Both the position numbers and the translations under genes were made by a program. Below are positions 24,501 through 36,477 of a stretch of 64,000 bases of DNA, in pieces. Position 1 is the stretch's first letter. Each line of letters begins with the position of its first letter. The notes under the pieces were generated by a model. The model was not told where the DNA came from. It saw only the letters and a program-made list of their open reading frames with translations, and did not search any database. The stretch spans positions 30,749,708 through 30,813,707 of the forward strand of contig JARWKL010000009.1 in the NCBI GenBank assembly GCA_029961685.1, given 5' to 3'. Source of the DNA: Aristolochia californica. Lineage: Eukaryota > Streptophyta > Magnoliopsida > Piperales > Aristolochiaceae.

Positions 24501-26983
24501 GTAATAATAAAAAAATTTAAAACGCTTACAAATGCATAAACTAGTGCAATCTTAGTGCTACTTGATTTATAACCAAGGTTTTTTTAATTTCTCTTCAACC
24601 TGTGCAAGTGATATCTTTCTGAAGTTTTTCTTATTTGGCTCAGGTCCTGCATACAAAAAACCTAACTAGTACTATGGTAAAAAAAGCAATTTTGAGAAGG
24701 TCATATCTCTCTTGTCCTCCTTTTTTGTTTTTTTTTTTCAAAGACTGTGAAGGTCATATCTTTCTAAATCTGTTCTTATTTGACTCTGATTCTGCATGTG
24801 AAAGACTAAGTCCAGTACTAAGAATCTTTTGAGAAAAAAATTCAAAAAAATTAAGTACCATGGCTTCGATTACCTACACGAACCCTAAATTATTAGGCTA
24901 TAGAAAATTTTCCAATTGTCTGAAGCATCAACATGGAAGAAAAAGTATACAAGAACTGAAGAACTACAAAACTTAAGGCACTGCCATGGAATCTTTTGGT
25001 TACTTTTGGATGCTGTTGAACAATTTTTACACTGGTTAATCAAGGATTACTTTTTTTTGAGGACTCAAAAGTCAATGTCAATTAATAAATGATAAAACAA
25101 GTGTTACAGACAACTGACAGTGGAGCATCTACAAGATTCTACCATAGAACCATGAACACTGACAACTTCCTTTTGCTTCACAAGAAAAGCAGCCCTGATT
25201 TTGCCCAACCAGGTCAAGTCCAATGAATTCCTTTATGAACAATTTGAAGGACGGTGGTACCACAACTATAAACACAAACCATATGCAGGATTACCATATA
25301 ATCCTGAGACCAGGGTAATCCTGCAACCAGGCCCATACACCTTTTTCACATACAAAATCAACCGAATTAACCAATTGAAAGGAACATCACCAAATACAAT
25401 CCTCCAAAGATTTCAGTGTGTTTTTCAGAAGAGCATGCACAACAGGCAGCAAAAATTATAAGACTTAATGGACGTTTTTTACTTAATCAACATCATGCAA
25501 AGATGCAATCAACAAACAATCCAGAAATGTTAATCCCAATCACTTCATCATCAAAGATTTATAAAGTTGTAGCAGAACTAGAGAGCAAATTTTATAAAAC
25601 ACTATTGACTAAAAACTCACAGCAAGGAGTCATCGATCAGCACGTCTGTGCTTGCATCAATATCTCCTGCTCCCCTGCCTTCAGAAGCAGCATGGCCACC
25701 ATTGCTCATTTGAACAACATTCTTCTCTTGCTTCATCTTCCATCCATCAACCCTCTCTTTCCAAGCAACATTTCCATATCCTTGAGAACCAAATTCTCCT
25801 GACGGATCCACAACCCTAATATTTGCTGCAAAAACATATTGTACAGAATGTGAACGAATATTTAGAAAAGCACATTACAATCTTGGAACAATATAGAGCT
25901 CAGAACCGCTGAAGTTATATAGCAAATAACCCCAGCAATAGAAACAAAGAAATAATCATTACGAGATTGGTTGACATCTGAGTAAGGCAGAGGATGCACA
26001 CGCTTCCCACCACCAACACCTCCTGGAGATGGCATTGTAAGGCGGTCGGGAGATGCCGCTGGCAACTCTCCAGAAGCCTGCAAAAAAAAAAGAAAAAAAA
26101 ATTGAATACCAACTAGCACAAATTTTTTTCAAATATGAAAAGATAAATTAAAGAGTACATATATAAATAGAGGCTGGAAAACTTACAGTGGAACCATTAG
26201 TAAGCAACGGAATGTTATTGTGAGGAATTTCATCTCTATCATACTTAGGAGGTGCAACATCCTCTCCACGTCCATAGCTCATTTGCCAGCTCAACATGCG
26301 CTCAGCGACTTTCTGCTTTGAATTTTGATTTCCGGAAGAATAATTGAAGTCGCTAGCTACATCGTCAGTATCCCCATCGTCCCCTTCATCTCCACGAATA
26401 GGAAGGCTCCCTGAAAATAAGCAACAGTTCCAGATATAAAATTAGAATATACGATCCAAAACATCAAAAGAGCAATAGTATAAAGAAGCGCGCAGATCAG
26501 GAATGAGAAAGATCAACTTTTCAAATTTAGGATACATCCAAAAAATAAATAATAATGAACCTTTGTGTCTCTTGTATCTGGTTTTGCATTGAGGACACGA
26601 TTGATTCCCATCCTTGCGCTCATACTCATAGCATGGTCTGCAGACAGGAAATGCGCACACATCGCAAGCAATAAATAGATCTCCATCTACAGTGATACCA
26701 ACGTCATCGCCACAGATCTGGCAAACCTGACCGCTAAGGTGTTTCGAAGGCTTCAGCTGAACACGTACATCAATTGAGAAGGGAAAAAATGAGAGTTATA
26801 CACTATAACGGAATAACTAAGAACTGATCAAAGTTGAGGGATTTGATAATTTTTGGACTCCAGGAACCAAAATTCAGGGAATTCACACTCAGTTGAGCCA
26901 AATAGATACGGAAAGAAAGGAATAGAATGTTCGTTTTAGAGGACACGATCAATACTAACCCCTGATTCCCCTTCTTCCGCCAT
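19745..26983 (-). CDS. CESA3: Cellulose synthase catalytic subunit, CESA3 type (primary wall)
   Basis: Fourteen minus-strand coding exons: 26960–26983, 26561–26756, 26187–26410, 25963–26077, 25621–25825, 23715–23981, 23286–23631, 23060–23197, 22756–22881, 22456–22668, 22069–22333, 21644–21846, 20487–20837, 19745–20329. They sum to 3258 nt, 1085 residues, with continuous frame and GT–AG borders. The enzyme polymerises UDP-glucose into β-1,4-glucan in plasma-membrane rosettes. An N-terminal RING zinc finger has eight Cys (20, 23, 39, 42, 47, 50, 62, 65). Two TM helices (~279–295, 306–324) precede the GT2 domain, and six follow it. Catalytic set: DDG (397–399), DCD (564–566), TED (783–785), QVLRW (823–827). 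The [11 protein letters not shown] end matches the CESA3 class. No catalytic residue is missing. Confidence 0.96.
21554..21590. repeat. (GA)n microsatellite in CESA3 intron 12
   Basis: About 18 uninterrupted AG dinucleotides lie in the intron between coding exons 12 and 13. On the transcribed strand it is a CT tract, about 55 bases inside the donor end of the intron. Confidence 0.9.
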
Positions 26984-28050
26984 TGGCTGCTGTACAGCCG
27001 GTTCTGCAGTTGTACTGTTCCGACGGAAGGAATTGCTACAATCTGTAGTAGATCTACAGTCAATTCATGCACCAAAAGAAGTGTTGCAGCTTAAGCACCC
27101 ACCACATGCAGAAAAGCTTCGGAATCTGCTTTTCCTTTCAAGGATATTTGCGAAGGAAGTACTTGTCTAAAACAACTCAGAAAGGATCTTCCTTCCCAAC
27201 AGTGATACGGCTCACTGCTGAGCTCGATTAACCCCAACAAGAAGCAATGTAAATTCTTTAGGGCAAATGCACTATTGGTTCCAGTCAGATCTGCACAAAA
27301 TAAAATGAAAGATGCTGAAAAGAAACAGAGCACTCGAGCCAATAACTTCAGATCTCTGCCGATTTGGAAACCAACGCCTCAAGATCCGAAACCTTTACAA
27401 TGCGGCCAGAGATCGCCCACCGACCGTAGAGACAATCAGCCGCGGCAGGCTTGAGAACTCCGTTGCCCTCTTCATCTCTCTTCCTCAACTCTTTGTTTCA
27501 ATAAAATGCCTTGAAAGAAAGCGACACTTCAGCGATAAGCTTTAATCCTTCCTACAGACGGCATAAAAAAAAATTAGAAGGTATAAAATAAACACAAAAA
27601 GAAGAACATCCAAGTAAAAACTCTGCCAAATCCACGTTCACTACCATGAATTAAATAAAAAGCCATCCACAAGATATCAATAGTCTAATCCACCGCGTAT
27701 AAAACATAATTACATAATTAAAGACATGCCGATCGAAAAGGTGAAATCCAAAACCCTACTCAGATAGCTTCTGCTTCAAGGAGATGAAGACTTTCATCTT
27801 CTACACTTTCGTTCTTACCAGGGAAAACAAAGACAAAAGCTACTACCAGTCTACCACACTTCTCAACAAGCGCGGGCTGAGGTGGCAAATGGCTGAGCAA
27901 ATCCAGCACGAGTCGACGAGCTGCCGACAAGTCGCCGAGAGACGAGAATATTCAATTAGTTTGAGGCGATTTTTTAAACACTGTAATTTTGGTGCACCAC
28001 GGCACGGCCCGAGCGCCCCTCCTCTCTCCTCTCGTCTGAAACTGGACTGA
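26984..28050 (-). promoter_or_regulatory. Leader and promoter region of CESA3
   Basis: The DNA upstream of the CESA3 start. On the minus strand an ATG near 27109 opens a frame of about 15 codons ahead of the main start, a possible upstream ORF if transcribed. A leader intron is likely in this family but its borders are not resolved. Short open frames here have no domain content. Confidence 0.35.
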
Positions 28051-29866
28051 AATACTGTAATAACAAGGAAACTTTCAAGCAAATTTATTCACACCAAGAC
28101 TTGGACCAGAAAACAGACCGCTCCTTCTCGGGCTCCCTAGGCACGCTCACGAGAATTACACGCTTCGGAAGTCGAAAGTCCCGTAACAGTATAATCAAGT
28201 TGATCCTGTTTAGGAAATCTTATCTACTTAAAAAGGATAAGATGGTGATTAGCAGTTAAGAAAGGTGATCCAACTTTCTGGTCGTTTTTCAAATTCACGT
28301 GCTTGTCAATGAGTGGGTTATTGGTTGGGGCTCTAAAAGTCCAGGGTTAGGTTCTGGATGGAGGGATTGTCGGCAAGGTGATCTTTCGCTCGTTCCGGTG
28401 AGTTTCCCGTCTACGGCAACGTGCCCCGTGAAGTTAAATCTTTACAAATAATACCCAAAATCTGAACAGATTTTTGGGCCTTCTTGTTGCAGCTGAGAAG
28501 AAAATAAAAGGCTGAGCTGTGGCCCGCGGTGGCGCAAAGACTCACAGCTGTGAGTGTCGGTGTCGGTGTCGGTGCCGGTAGAAAGTCTGTAGACCTCACA
28601 TACGACTCTATTTCAGTATTCAACATCATTGATATATAAAAAAACATACGCACGGCAGAAGATTATTCAATTTCCCGTCTCAGACGATTTAGGGAATACT
28701 GTTCAAGAGAGAAGTTAAAGGTCTAACGAGTCAATCGAGGAGAAAAGTATGCCGGATTAACGCTCTTCTGCTTCAACTGTTACTTTCATCTGGTGGTTGG
28801 CACTCAATCATCAAGCGTTCGTCTCTTCTGCTCTTTTTCTTCATTTGGGTGAGTGAAGGGAGATGGAACGGCATCTGCCAGAGAATCATGGAAGAGGTGT
28901 CTAATCAATTGTTAATAGCGGGCGTTACTGTGTCTTGATCGCCTTATCATTTCTTCTCGGGAAACTGATTGAGAAGAATCGGAATTTAACAAATAACGAA
29001 CAGTAGTTGATCTACAATTTTCCCGTTTAGTAAAACGGAGGCGGGGGGGACCCCGGTGGATATTAGACTATAACGCTTCACCTGCCACACTCTCAGCTCT
29101 AACCCACTCGATATAGTTTTTTTCCTGCATTTTGAGTAAAAGAATAAAATTCATTAATATGTATGAGATATTAAACTTTGGTTATATGCAAAGTATATTA
29201 TAAGTAATTTGCATTAGAAAATATATCTAATAGGAACAAATTTTAAAAAAAAATTATAAATATTTGTCACAATGTATTTCTTTGGATTAGATTATAGAAA
29301 TGTGTCTGACATGTAAAAATATTAGAATTTTTGTAAGGAAAGACTGATAAATCTAGACCTAATCAATTTTTGTTTGATTATCCTCAACTAGGGATTTAGA
29401 TTAGATTTAGCTAATAAAAAGGATCAAAATCTCTTTTTAAACAATTTTTTTCGTGATAGTAAAATTTTCCTTCTTTTTCTCTTTGTTAGAGTAGGTATTA
29501 TATGTCGAACTACTTTAAATTTTCTCATGCATTTTTTTTGTTTTAATTTTATTTATATTTTCTAAATACAATATAAGAGCAAAAATTCTAATGTTTGGAT
29601 TAGTTTTTGTTTTTTGTCTTTTCAATTAGAAAATATTTGATTTATTTTATATTTATTTTATATTTATTTTATATTTATTTACATTCAAATTTTCAATGGA
29701 ATTGAAAAAATATGGCTTTTAAAGCCATTTGCAAAAAAATACTTCAAAACAACTCATACTTGCATATTTTTCTAGTGGTTCTCAATAATTATTCGAAAGT
29801 TGAAAACAAACTAACATGACTCACAAGAATGATCACAATTGTCACAAAAACCCACTTCTTGATAGC
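28051..29866. other. Intergenic, increasingly AT-rich toward the copia relic
   Basis: A hexanucleotide repeat of GGTGTC type lies at about 28555–28580. From 29.1 kb the DNA is strongly AT-rich. No supported genes. Confidence 0.5.
29641..29681. repeat. 11-bp AT tandem repeat
   Basis: The unit ATTTATTTTAT repeats about 3.5 times. Confidence 0.85.
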
Positions 29867-30133
29867 TGATGAGCGGGAGTATTTCTATCTATTTTTCTTG
29901 TCATATTGAGACTTCAAATTATAAGGTATATAAGGGTATTTTAGTAAATTATTTACTCACGAGTTTATGCTTATAAAAAGAATAATTAGGCCGACTTCCT
30001 TGAATTGACACCAAATCCTGTATTTTCAAAGTTTAAGGAGATTTCTTTCTTTATGGAATTGGCACTTTCAAATTTTCATTTCATCTTCTACAAATTATAT
30101 TTGCTCAACGTAGTTGATATTCATGGCATATCA
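29867..30133 (+). repeat. Probable 5' LTR of a copia relic
   Basis: This 267-bp stretch starts TGAT and ends ATCA. It contains TATA-like sequence (~29926–29934) and is followed two bases later by TGGTATCAAAG (30136–30146), close to the initiator-Met primer site. The right boundary is well supported by the primer site. The left boundary is tentative, and no second LTR was found. Confidence 0.6.
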
Positions 30134-30516
30134 ATTGGTATCAAAGTGGATGACTTGCGACTGTGGGGACACACATAAGGTCAATACTTATATATTTATT
30201 TAGTTCAGGGGATTTGCAAGCATTTGGAGAGTTCTTTTCTTCTTTTTGTGTGTGCACATACAACTACATTAAATGTTTAACAAAAAAACAAATGACTAAC
30301 AAGATACAACTATCTTAAAATCCTTGACCACACATTTTGATAGGTTAGAAGAGAGGTTGAAGGGGATCCATAGGAAGTTAGATACATTGGCACAATCATT
30401 TAAAGCCAGATATATGAAGTTAGAAGATTTAATTAAGGAATGGGTGACTCAACAAGGTAAGGACCATTGTAGCCCTTCATACGCTAAATTGAGTGAGGGC
30501 AACCAAAATGCTATTA

Positions 30517-31430
30517 GGGCCTCTTAGTGCACTGTGTAAGTGTAAGTGAATTCATTTTTAAGAGAAAAAAGTGGTTCCCAAAGCGTTAGTGCACTGTATA
30601 AGTGGAGAGTTAAAGTGGATTACTCACTTGTTTAAGTGAAAAAACGAGTGAAAGTGAATTCACTCCATGAGACTAATAAATTCACTTTCACTCGTCTTTT
30701 CACTTGATACTCGACGTTGAGACTAAACTAATTCAGTTAGATTTTAATGGAAATACTCATATTATTTTATTAATAAAATATCTAATTTATTTATTTATTA
30801 TTTTCATGATTTTTTTATATTACTAATTTAAGAGTGATAATTAAGATATCGTAAAAGTAGTAATTCGATCAAGTATCTAGAGTAAATATTTTTGTTTAAG
30901 TATTCTATTTTTTATAATTAATTAAATTAATATTTTTATTTTACTTTGTTATTATTGTATTAATTTAGACTAAACAAAAATCTATCTTATTTTATTAATA
31001 AAATCTCCTATTTATTTATTTGTTATATTCATGACTTTTAATAATACATTAAATTACTAATTTAAGAGTGATAATTTAGATATTGTAAAAGCGAGATTTT
31101 GATTAAGTATCTAGACATTATAAAAATAACCAAGTTTATTTGAGTATATATATTTTTATATTTAATTAATTTAATATTTAATTAAAACTTTAAATTATTT
31201 ATCTTATTTTTAATTAAAAATTTATATAGATCTATCTTTTAAATCTATCAGATTATTTTATTACTAAACTCATTTTCCACTTTCCACTAAAATTATGCAC
31301 ACTAACACAATAAATTTATTTATAGTGCATTTTCCATTGAACACACTAACAAAAAAAAGTAATTCACTTTTATTTTCATTAAGTAATTCACTTTTACTTT
31401 CCACTGCACTTTCAAAGTGCACTGTGTAAT
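30517..31430. mobile_element. MITE/foldback-like insertion within the copia relic
   Basis: About 0.9 kb of AT-rich DNA separates the gag and RT fragments. The 14-mer AGTGCACTGTGTAA occurs near both ends (30526–30539 and 31416–31429). A strong inverted repeat lies inside: 27-base arms at 30634–30660 and 30679–30705 with one mismatch and an 18-base loop. Its right-end sequence resembles 56160–56262 elsewhere in the window, so it belongs to a dispersed family. Exact termini and target duplication are unresolved. Confidence 0.6.
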
Positions 31431-31800
31431 CTAACTGTTTGAACCCCTCAAGAACTTTGTAAGTGAACTCTATTCACGCCATATTCCTACAAATGTTGAT
31501 AAAGTTTTGAAAGACCTTATGTGGGTTCAAGCTATTAAGGAAGAAACAGAGACATTAATGAAAAATGAGACATGGAGTATTGTTATATTACATAAAGGTA
31601 AAAAAAAAAGTGGGTTGTAAATGGGTATTCTCCATCAAGTACAAATCCAATGGATCAGTTGTACGGTATAAGTCAAGGTTAATAACAAAAGGATACACAT
31701 AGACTATCAAGAGACATTCTCACCAGTGGCCAAATTAAGTATTATTAGGGTATTGCTATCTATTGCAGCTAACCTTGATTGGCCGTTACACTAATTTGAG

Positions 31801-32048
31801 ACAACTCAAGCCAACATTCATTACTTCGACTAAGAGAAGGAATGCTAACATGTAATTTCTAATGATAACAATAAACGTCAAAGTAAAAACGGAAAGAGAA
31901 GTTAACCGAGAAATAGAGTCCCCATTACCATTGAGAAACAACACAAGATGTGACTTGTCTTGCAGAATAGGTAATCAAACATACATACATACATACAAAT
32001 AACAACCTGCACTAGCTTAAACTAGTGCATTATGTTCAGCAATGGCTC
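31801..32048. other. Spacer and PsbTn 3' untranslated region
   Basis: It contains a short (ACAT)n run at about 31980–31996 and the probable 3' UTR of the minus-strand PsbTn gene. Confidence 0.55.
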
Positions 32049-32366
32049 TCAGTTGCGGCAAACGCTTGCCGTGGGCATGGTGACACATATGGGGGCGTAC
32101 TTCTTCTTAGCTTCAGGGCTCCCGCGCTTGGGCTCATCGGCCAGAGCAACCCCACAACCAGAGGCGGCAGAGCAGACAGCAGCAGCGGCGGCGGCAAACA
32201 TCAGATTCCTCCGGGTGTTGTTGTCTTGGTCGCTGCTGACGTTCTGTTGCTTGAATCCGTCCACTCTGACCGCCTTAGCCATGACGACCTGCCGGCGGTT
32301 GACCGAGGAATGGCCGGCGGTGCTGAGACCGCCGATGAGTGAGGCTGTCATGGTGATCGAAGCCAT
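32049..32366 (-). CDS. PSBTN: Photosystem II 5 kDa protein, chloroplastic (PsbTn)
   Basis: Single-exon gene, 105 residues, the usual precursor size. PsbTn is a tiny nuclear-encoded lumenal subunit bound at the periphery of photosystem II. The precursor has a Ser/Thr/Arg-rich stromal transit part (1–~50). A twin-Arg (TRRN, 51–54) followed by an Ala-rich hydrophobic stretch ending ALA (75–77) acts as a thylakoid-transfer signal. The ~28-residue mature peptide starts DEPKRG and carries two Cys (94, 103), thought to form a disulfide. The mature part is almost invariant in plants, so the call is secure. It is divergent from ES2, start-to-start spacing 645 bp. Confidence 0.95.
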   Translation of the reverse strand: MASITMTASLIGGLSTAGHSSVNRRQVVMAKAVRVDGFKQQNVSSDQDNNTRRNLMFAAAAAAVCSAASGCGVALADEPKRGSPEAKKKYAPICVTMPTASVCRN

Positions 32367-33011
32367 TGTCTGGATCGCTTAGTTGGGCTCTCTGTGTCTG
32401 TGCAACGCAAATCAAACTGAGATGGAACCTATGGGAGGAATGAGAGGCAGGAGGTGAAATGATAAAAAATGAGAGAGAGTGGACATTATCTTATCCCGTG
32501 ACACTGTGGTAACCAATAGGATATACCCACGTGTCAGTTTATCTATGAAGAAGCGTGCAGAGTGGTTCCACGTAGGAAAATCAGAGATTACAAAAATAGA
32601 TAATAGAGGTATACAAATTATTATTTGAATAAATATTAAACGCTCTAAGAGTCTAAAAAGGGATATTAAGGTGGCCACGTGCTATATTTACCCCCTCCTA
32701 CCCAAGGCGGCTGACGCGTAAGCACGACTCAAGGGGCTGTAGTTCAAGAACCAATAAAAGCGAAGCGGTCGGTTTGGTTTTCGGAGTCGGCGGAGACGCG
32801 TTACGAGTGTTCGACCTGCTGCAGGAAACCCTCGTTTGAGATACTAGCTGAGTCGAGGTAAGAATCCTCCCTTCGTCGGGACTCCATTAACGATCCCTCT
32901 GTCGCTGCAATCGTAATCTCTTTCGACTTTCTATTTTGCATCTGACCCTGTACGTTTCTGCTTTAAATCCCCAATTGTTCATCTCGAAGAAAACCCTAAT
33001 TTGAAGAAACA
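32367..33011. promoter_or_regulatory. Bidirectional promoter between PSBTN and ES2
   Basis: This 645-bp interval serves both genes. CACGTG G-boxes lie at 32528–32533 and about 32675–32680. An I-box (GATAAG on the minus strand) lies at 32490–32495. A CCAAT lies at 32513–32517. G-box plus I-box spacing is typical of light-regulated photosynthetic promoters, pointing toward PSBTN. Near the ES2 end, AAACCCTAA (telo-box) lies at about 32992–33000. GAG|GTAAG near 32855–32862 could be a leader-intron donor for ES2. Confidence 0.6.
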
Positions 33012-34520
33012 ATGCTTCAGTCGCCGGGCCATTCTCCCCGTCACATCTCTCTCTCACCCTCTGCAGAAAGCTCCATAGATATCCCTGTTGCTTCTTTCTC
33101 TTCGGACAGAAAAGTTAGAAAGAGCGCCCTCGTCCTCGATGAAGATTCTTTCGTTTCTGCTATTGAAAAGATCATTGAAAGAGATTACTTTCCCGACATA
33201 CCCAAGCTCCGGGATCGTATCGATTGGCTTGAGGCCGTGCGGTCCGGCGATCCTATACAAATTCGCGATGCTCAATTGAAGATCATCGAGCGACGAGCCG
33301 GCTCAGGTCTCAGACGAGTGGTTTCTGACAATACCGATGGTAAGATTCGGACCCCTGCCTCCAGCTTCTTTGCCTCGTCGCCCACTCCCACTCCATTTGG
33401 TTCAGAAAAGACCCCATCTCTTCTCCCGCGTAATCTTTCCTCTGAGGGAGAATCCCTGTCCGAGGACTCGGTTGATGTTTCTTTGTCACTAGATGAGTTC
33501 TTTCGGAGGTACACCAGTGAGGACAATGATAGTTTTTCGAAAATTATGGAGAAGGTTAATAGGAAGAGAAAGGAGAGATTCGGATATTTGATGGATGGAG
33601 AAAAGGAAGAAGTGAAGACCCTCGAAACCCAGAAGAGAAATCGGATAACTGATGGATATGGTACTTCAGATCAGCCAGTGAGTACATTGGACAGTTGGAA
33701 GCACACTGCGAAGAACCTTTTGATGTATGATTCAGCTTGTCGTGATGAAGCTCCTTTAACTGAAGAAGAAAGAGCAGAGAGATTAAAGGGTCTAACAAAG
33801 GAAATTAGTCGCTCCAGCACAAGGTTCCATGGGAAGATGTTGGATTCGAGACCAAAGGAGGAAGAAACTGTTGCTATCCTTTATACCCCTGTGGCGGGTT
33901 CTACTCCTGGTGTGGGGCTTTTTGCAGACCGTGAAGCAGAAAAATCGAAAAGGTATGATTTGGAAGACTTAAGAAAGACGCCAAACCAATTCTATGCAGA
34001 ATCAAGTAAAAAGTCAGAAAATGGTTATAGTTTTGTTAGAACTCCTTCACCTGCACCAGGCGTCGATGGATCTCCTTTTATTACATGGGGGGAGATAGAA
34101 GGCACCCCATTGAGGTTAGAGTCTGAGGACACACCCATTGACATTGGTGGTAGTGGTGATGGCCCTCACTTTAAGATTCCAAATCTACCACCTAGGGATT
34201 TGAAGGCCCATTCTCTGTCAAGGGAAGCTGCACGTAAATTAAGAGAAAGATCAAAGATGTTTCAAAAGCCTCCTTTGCCCTCTCCTGCTAGAGGGGGCAG
34301 CATGAGCCCAAGCGTTCGAACACTTTCACCAGCTGCTCAGAAATTTGTGAGGAATGCAATAGCAAAGTCTTCATGTTCTGTTGATGAAAGCCTCAGAGCA
34401 AGCTACCGTGGATCAAGCCCTGTGGTAGGGACTCCAAAGGCCGGACAAAGTGTGACAAGATTTGGAAGAGATTGGAGCATTGGGTCCAGGTCACCTTCAG
34501 TAAGAGAGGGCTCTCGTTGA
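33012..34520 (+). CDS. ES2/DGCR14 (ESS-2) nuclear splicing factor
   Basis: Single-exon gene of 502 residues. ES2 (human DGCR14/ESS2) is a nuclear protein that associates with the late spliceosome. Family landmarks: the N-terminal block VLDEDSFVSAIEKIIERDYFPDIPKLRDR (41–69, quoted in part: residues 41–60 and the PDIPKLRDR that follows); LDEFFRRYTSEDNDSF (160–175); a charged KVNRKRKER segment (181–189); ITWGEIEGTPLRLE (357–370), the most diagnostic motif; and HFKIPNLPPRD (386–396). The C-terminus is Ser/Pro-rich and probably disordered. Length matches plant homologues. The start has a good context and an AACCCTAA-containing leader. Confidence 0.93.
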   Translation: MLQSPGHSPRHISLSPSAESSIDIPVASFSSDRKVRKSALVLDEDSFVSAIEKIIERDYFPDIPKLRDRIDWLEAVRSGDPIQIRDAQLKIIERRAGSGLRRVVSDNTDGKIRTPASSFFASSPTPTPFGSEKTPSLLPRNLSSEGESLSEDSVDVSLSLDEFFRRYTSEDNDSFSKIMEKVNRKRKERFGYLMDGEKEEVKTLETQKRNRITDGYGTSDQPVSTLDSWKHTAKNLLMYDSACRDEAPLTEEERAERLKGLTKEISRSSTRFHGKMLDSRPKEEETVAILYTPVAGSTPGVGLFADREAEKSKRYDLEDLRKTPNQFYAESSKKSENGYSFVRTPSPAPGVDGSPFITWGEIEGTPLRLESEDTPIDIGGSGDGPHFKIPNLPPRDLKAHSLSREAARKLRERSKMFQKPPLPSPARGGSMSPSVRTLSPAAQKFVRNAIAKSSCSVDESLRASYRGSSPVVGTPKAGQSVTRFGRDWSIGSRSPSVREGSR

Positions 34521-36477
34521 AGATTTCTCTCTTTGTATGTTTATCTTCTCCCTCTTGTATTTGGACTTGGGAAATTTTTAATGCTAAAACAGAGCTGTTG
34601 TACACCACATATTCAATGGAACTGCTCTGTACACATTTTCTTTCCAAATTGCTTACATACAGGTTATCTTATTTAAGTGCTTTTAGCAGCTCTTTTTGGA
34701 TGAATTTACAAAAAATCTTTAGGAAAAGTGTGCTGTGCAGGGTATGTAACATCCGTAAGATGCTGTTTCTTTTCCCCAATTAGGTAAATATTACTTTCTG
34801 GGTTTCAGTTTTCGTGGATAGTAACCAATAAATAATGTTTTCCGTGTTTGAGTGTTGATGGATACCAACCGAGTGTTGATAAGGTTCAGAACTGGTCACT
34901 TTGCTTAGTAAATAATGCCATTCTAGAGCACATTCTTCATTTGAGAAACCGTTCATCTCCTTTTTCTTTTTGTCCCAGTTCACTGGGAATTGGACATCTC
35001 AATATGTTTCCCAGATTCATCTTTGGGATTTTTAGGGCTTTGCTCAACTTGAAGTTCTTATGGGAGCACTGTTGGCAGCTCTCATGTTGCTGAACACATG
35101 GTCTCTGATTGTCCAGTGGAAAGTCAGGACCTCCCAGATGCTTAGGATGTCCCAAGCAGTGGAAATTCCCATGCATGCTTTTCTTTTTAAATATTTCTCT
35201 TCACTGCTTTTTTCCTTTGATCACTTTGAACATGCATAGATTAGTTAATGGACAGAAGGAGCTTAACGAGACGAAAACCACAATTTGTGCTGACAGTTTC
35301 AGAACCAAGTTTTACAATCTCAGACTGCTGATCACAGTTTTTACATCGTGTCTTTCTAGCTGCTGTTAACATCACATACTTTCAGGTCGCAAGTTAAGAG
35401 AGAGTTAGGCCAGGAGGCTGGAGAGTGCACAGGGAGGGAAGGCACCATAAATTGTCTTTTGAGTGTTCGTACCTCATGTAGAGTAGCACATTTTGCAGAA
35501 AAAGACTATTTGGCCAGGAGCTGGCTCAATGCTCATTTTACCATTTGCTGACAGGATGCGGTTAGAATCAACGCATTCTAGGCTGCAATGTGAGCCTCAC
35601 CTTTTCCTGCAATCAACGCATTCTGGCTCAATGTTCAAGGTGAAGTTTTTGTATCCATACCCCAAAAGAATAAAAAAGAAAAACATCTGTTTGCATTGCC
35701 CACACGGTAAGCAAGTCTGAAAGAAATTACTAAAGGAAAGCAGTTGTTTGAAGAGGGAGAGGCTAATTGAGAAATGTTTGGACAGAGAAAGCGGAGAGAA
35801 AAAGAAAAGAAAGAGGAGAGAAAAAGAGGAAAAAAGAAAAGATAAGAAAAGAGGGTTTTTATTTTTTATTTTGGATGCCCATAAAAATTGAGAGAGAAAA
35901 TGGAAAGTTTATCTTATTTGATGAAAATAAAAAAAAATATTAATCTTTTAAAATCTTATGATTAAAATTTTCTCTCTAAGTTTTTATTTTTTTTCTTTTC
36001 TCCTAAATTTCATTATTTTGTGAAAAAAAATTATTAACTAAAAGAAAGTGATTATTTGTTGTCAAACAATAGAAAATAAGTCTCCTTACAGTCTTTTCTG
36101 TAGATCTGGTGACATTAGTTCTATAACCATATTTTATTTTTTATTTTATTTTTTGTTAAAAATATCAGTACGAAAACATCTGCAGTTTCAAATAAATGGA
36201 AGAAGATACTTTCAGTTTTCTTCTTTACATGACTACGTTGCCTACCACAGTCGAAGTAGAGCTCTCTGTTTTACAGTATTCACAGTTTGAAAAGGCATCC
36301 GACGGAGCACCCTGAAGTTCCCCATTACTACTCCAGCTGATACACTTCTCTCAGGAACAGGAAATATACATCTTGAAGGAGTTCAGGACGGGTGGAACCA
36401 ACATTTCAGCAGTTAAAGCTTTAGTCGGTTTCCATATCCAAAACTAATTGCAGATCTTGTCTTTCTGGAGATCTTTG
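34521..36477. other. Intergenic; purine tract and AT-rich DNA
   Basis: It holds the ES2 3' UTR, then unremarkable DNA. A long almost pure purine tract (GA/AAG-rich) runs at about 35775–35853, followed by AT-rich sequence to 36.2 kb. About 36.3–36.48 kb is probably the 3' UTR of the lectin-receptor gene. Confidence 0.5.

Larger units (their letters stand above)
29867..31800 (+). pseudogene. Truncated copia relic: LTR, PBS, gag and RT fragments
   Basis: After the LTR and primer site, a gag-like open stretch at 30324–30527 encodes a coiled-coil-like Leu/Lys-rich peptide. Reverse-transcriptase sequence appears at 31490–31800: WVQAIKEE, LMKNETWSIV, then in other frames a YKS..L..KGYT-like stretch, ETFSPVAKLS and LLSIAANLDWPL. 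Protease and integrase are missing, partly replaced by a foldback insertion. Stops and frameshifts exclude function. Confidence 0.75.

Noticed and set aside
29867..31800. Gypsy rather than copia origin for the 29.9-kb relic
   Set aside because: The RT fragment has the copia-type WSIV...KGYT...TFSPVAKLS...IAANLDWPL order, which is not seen in gypsy RT.
32025..32382. Two plus-strand frames of 105–116 codons
   Set aside because: They are antisense to PSBTN, whose mature peptide is unmistakable.
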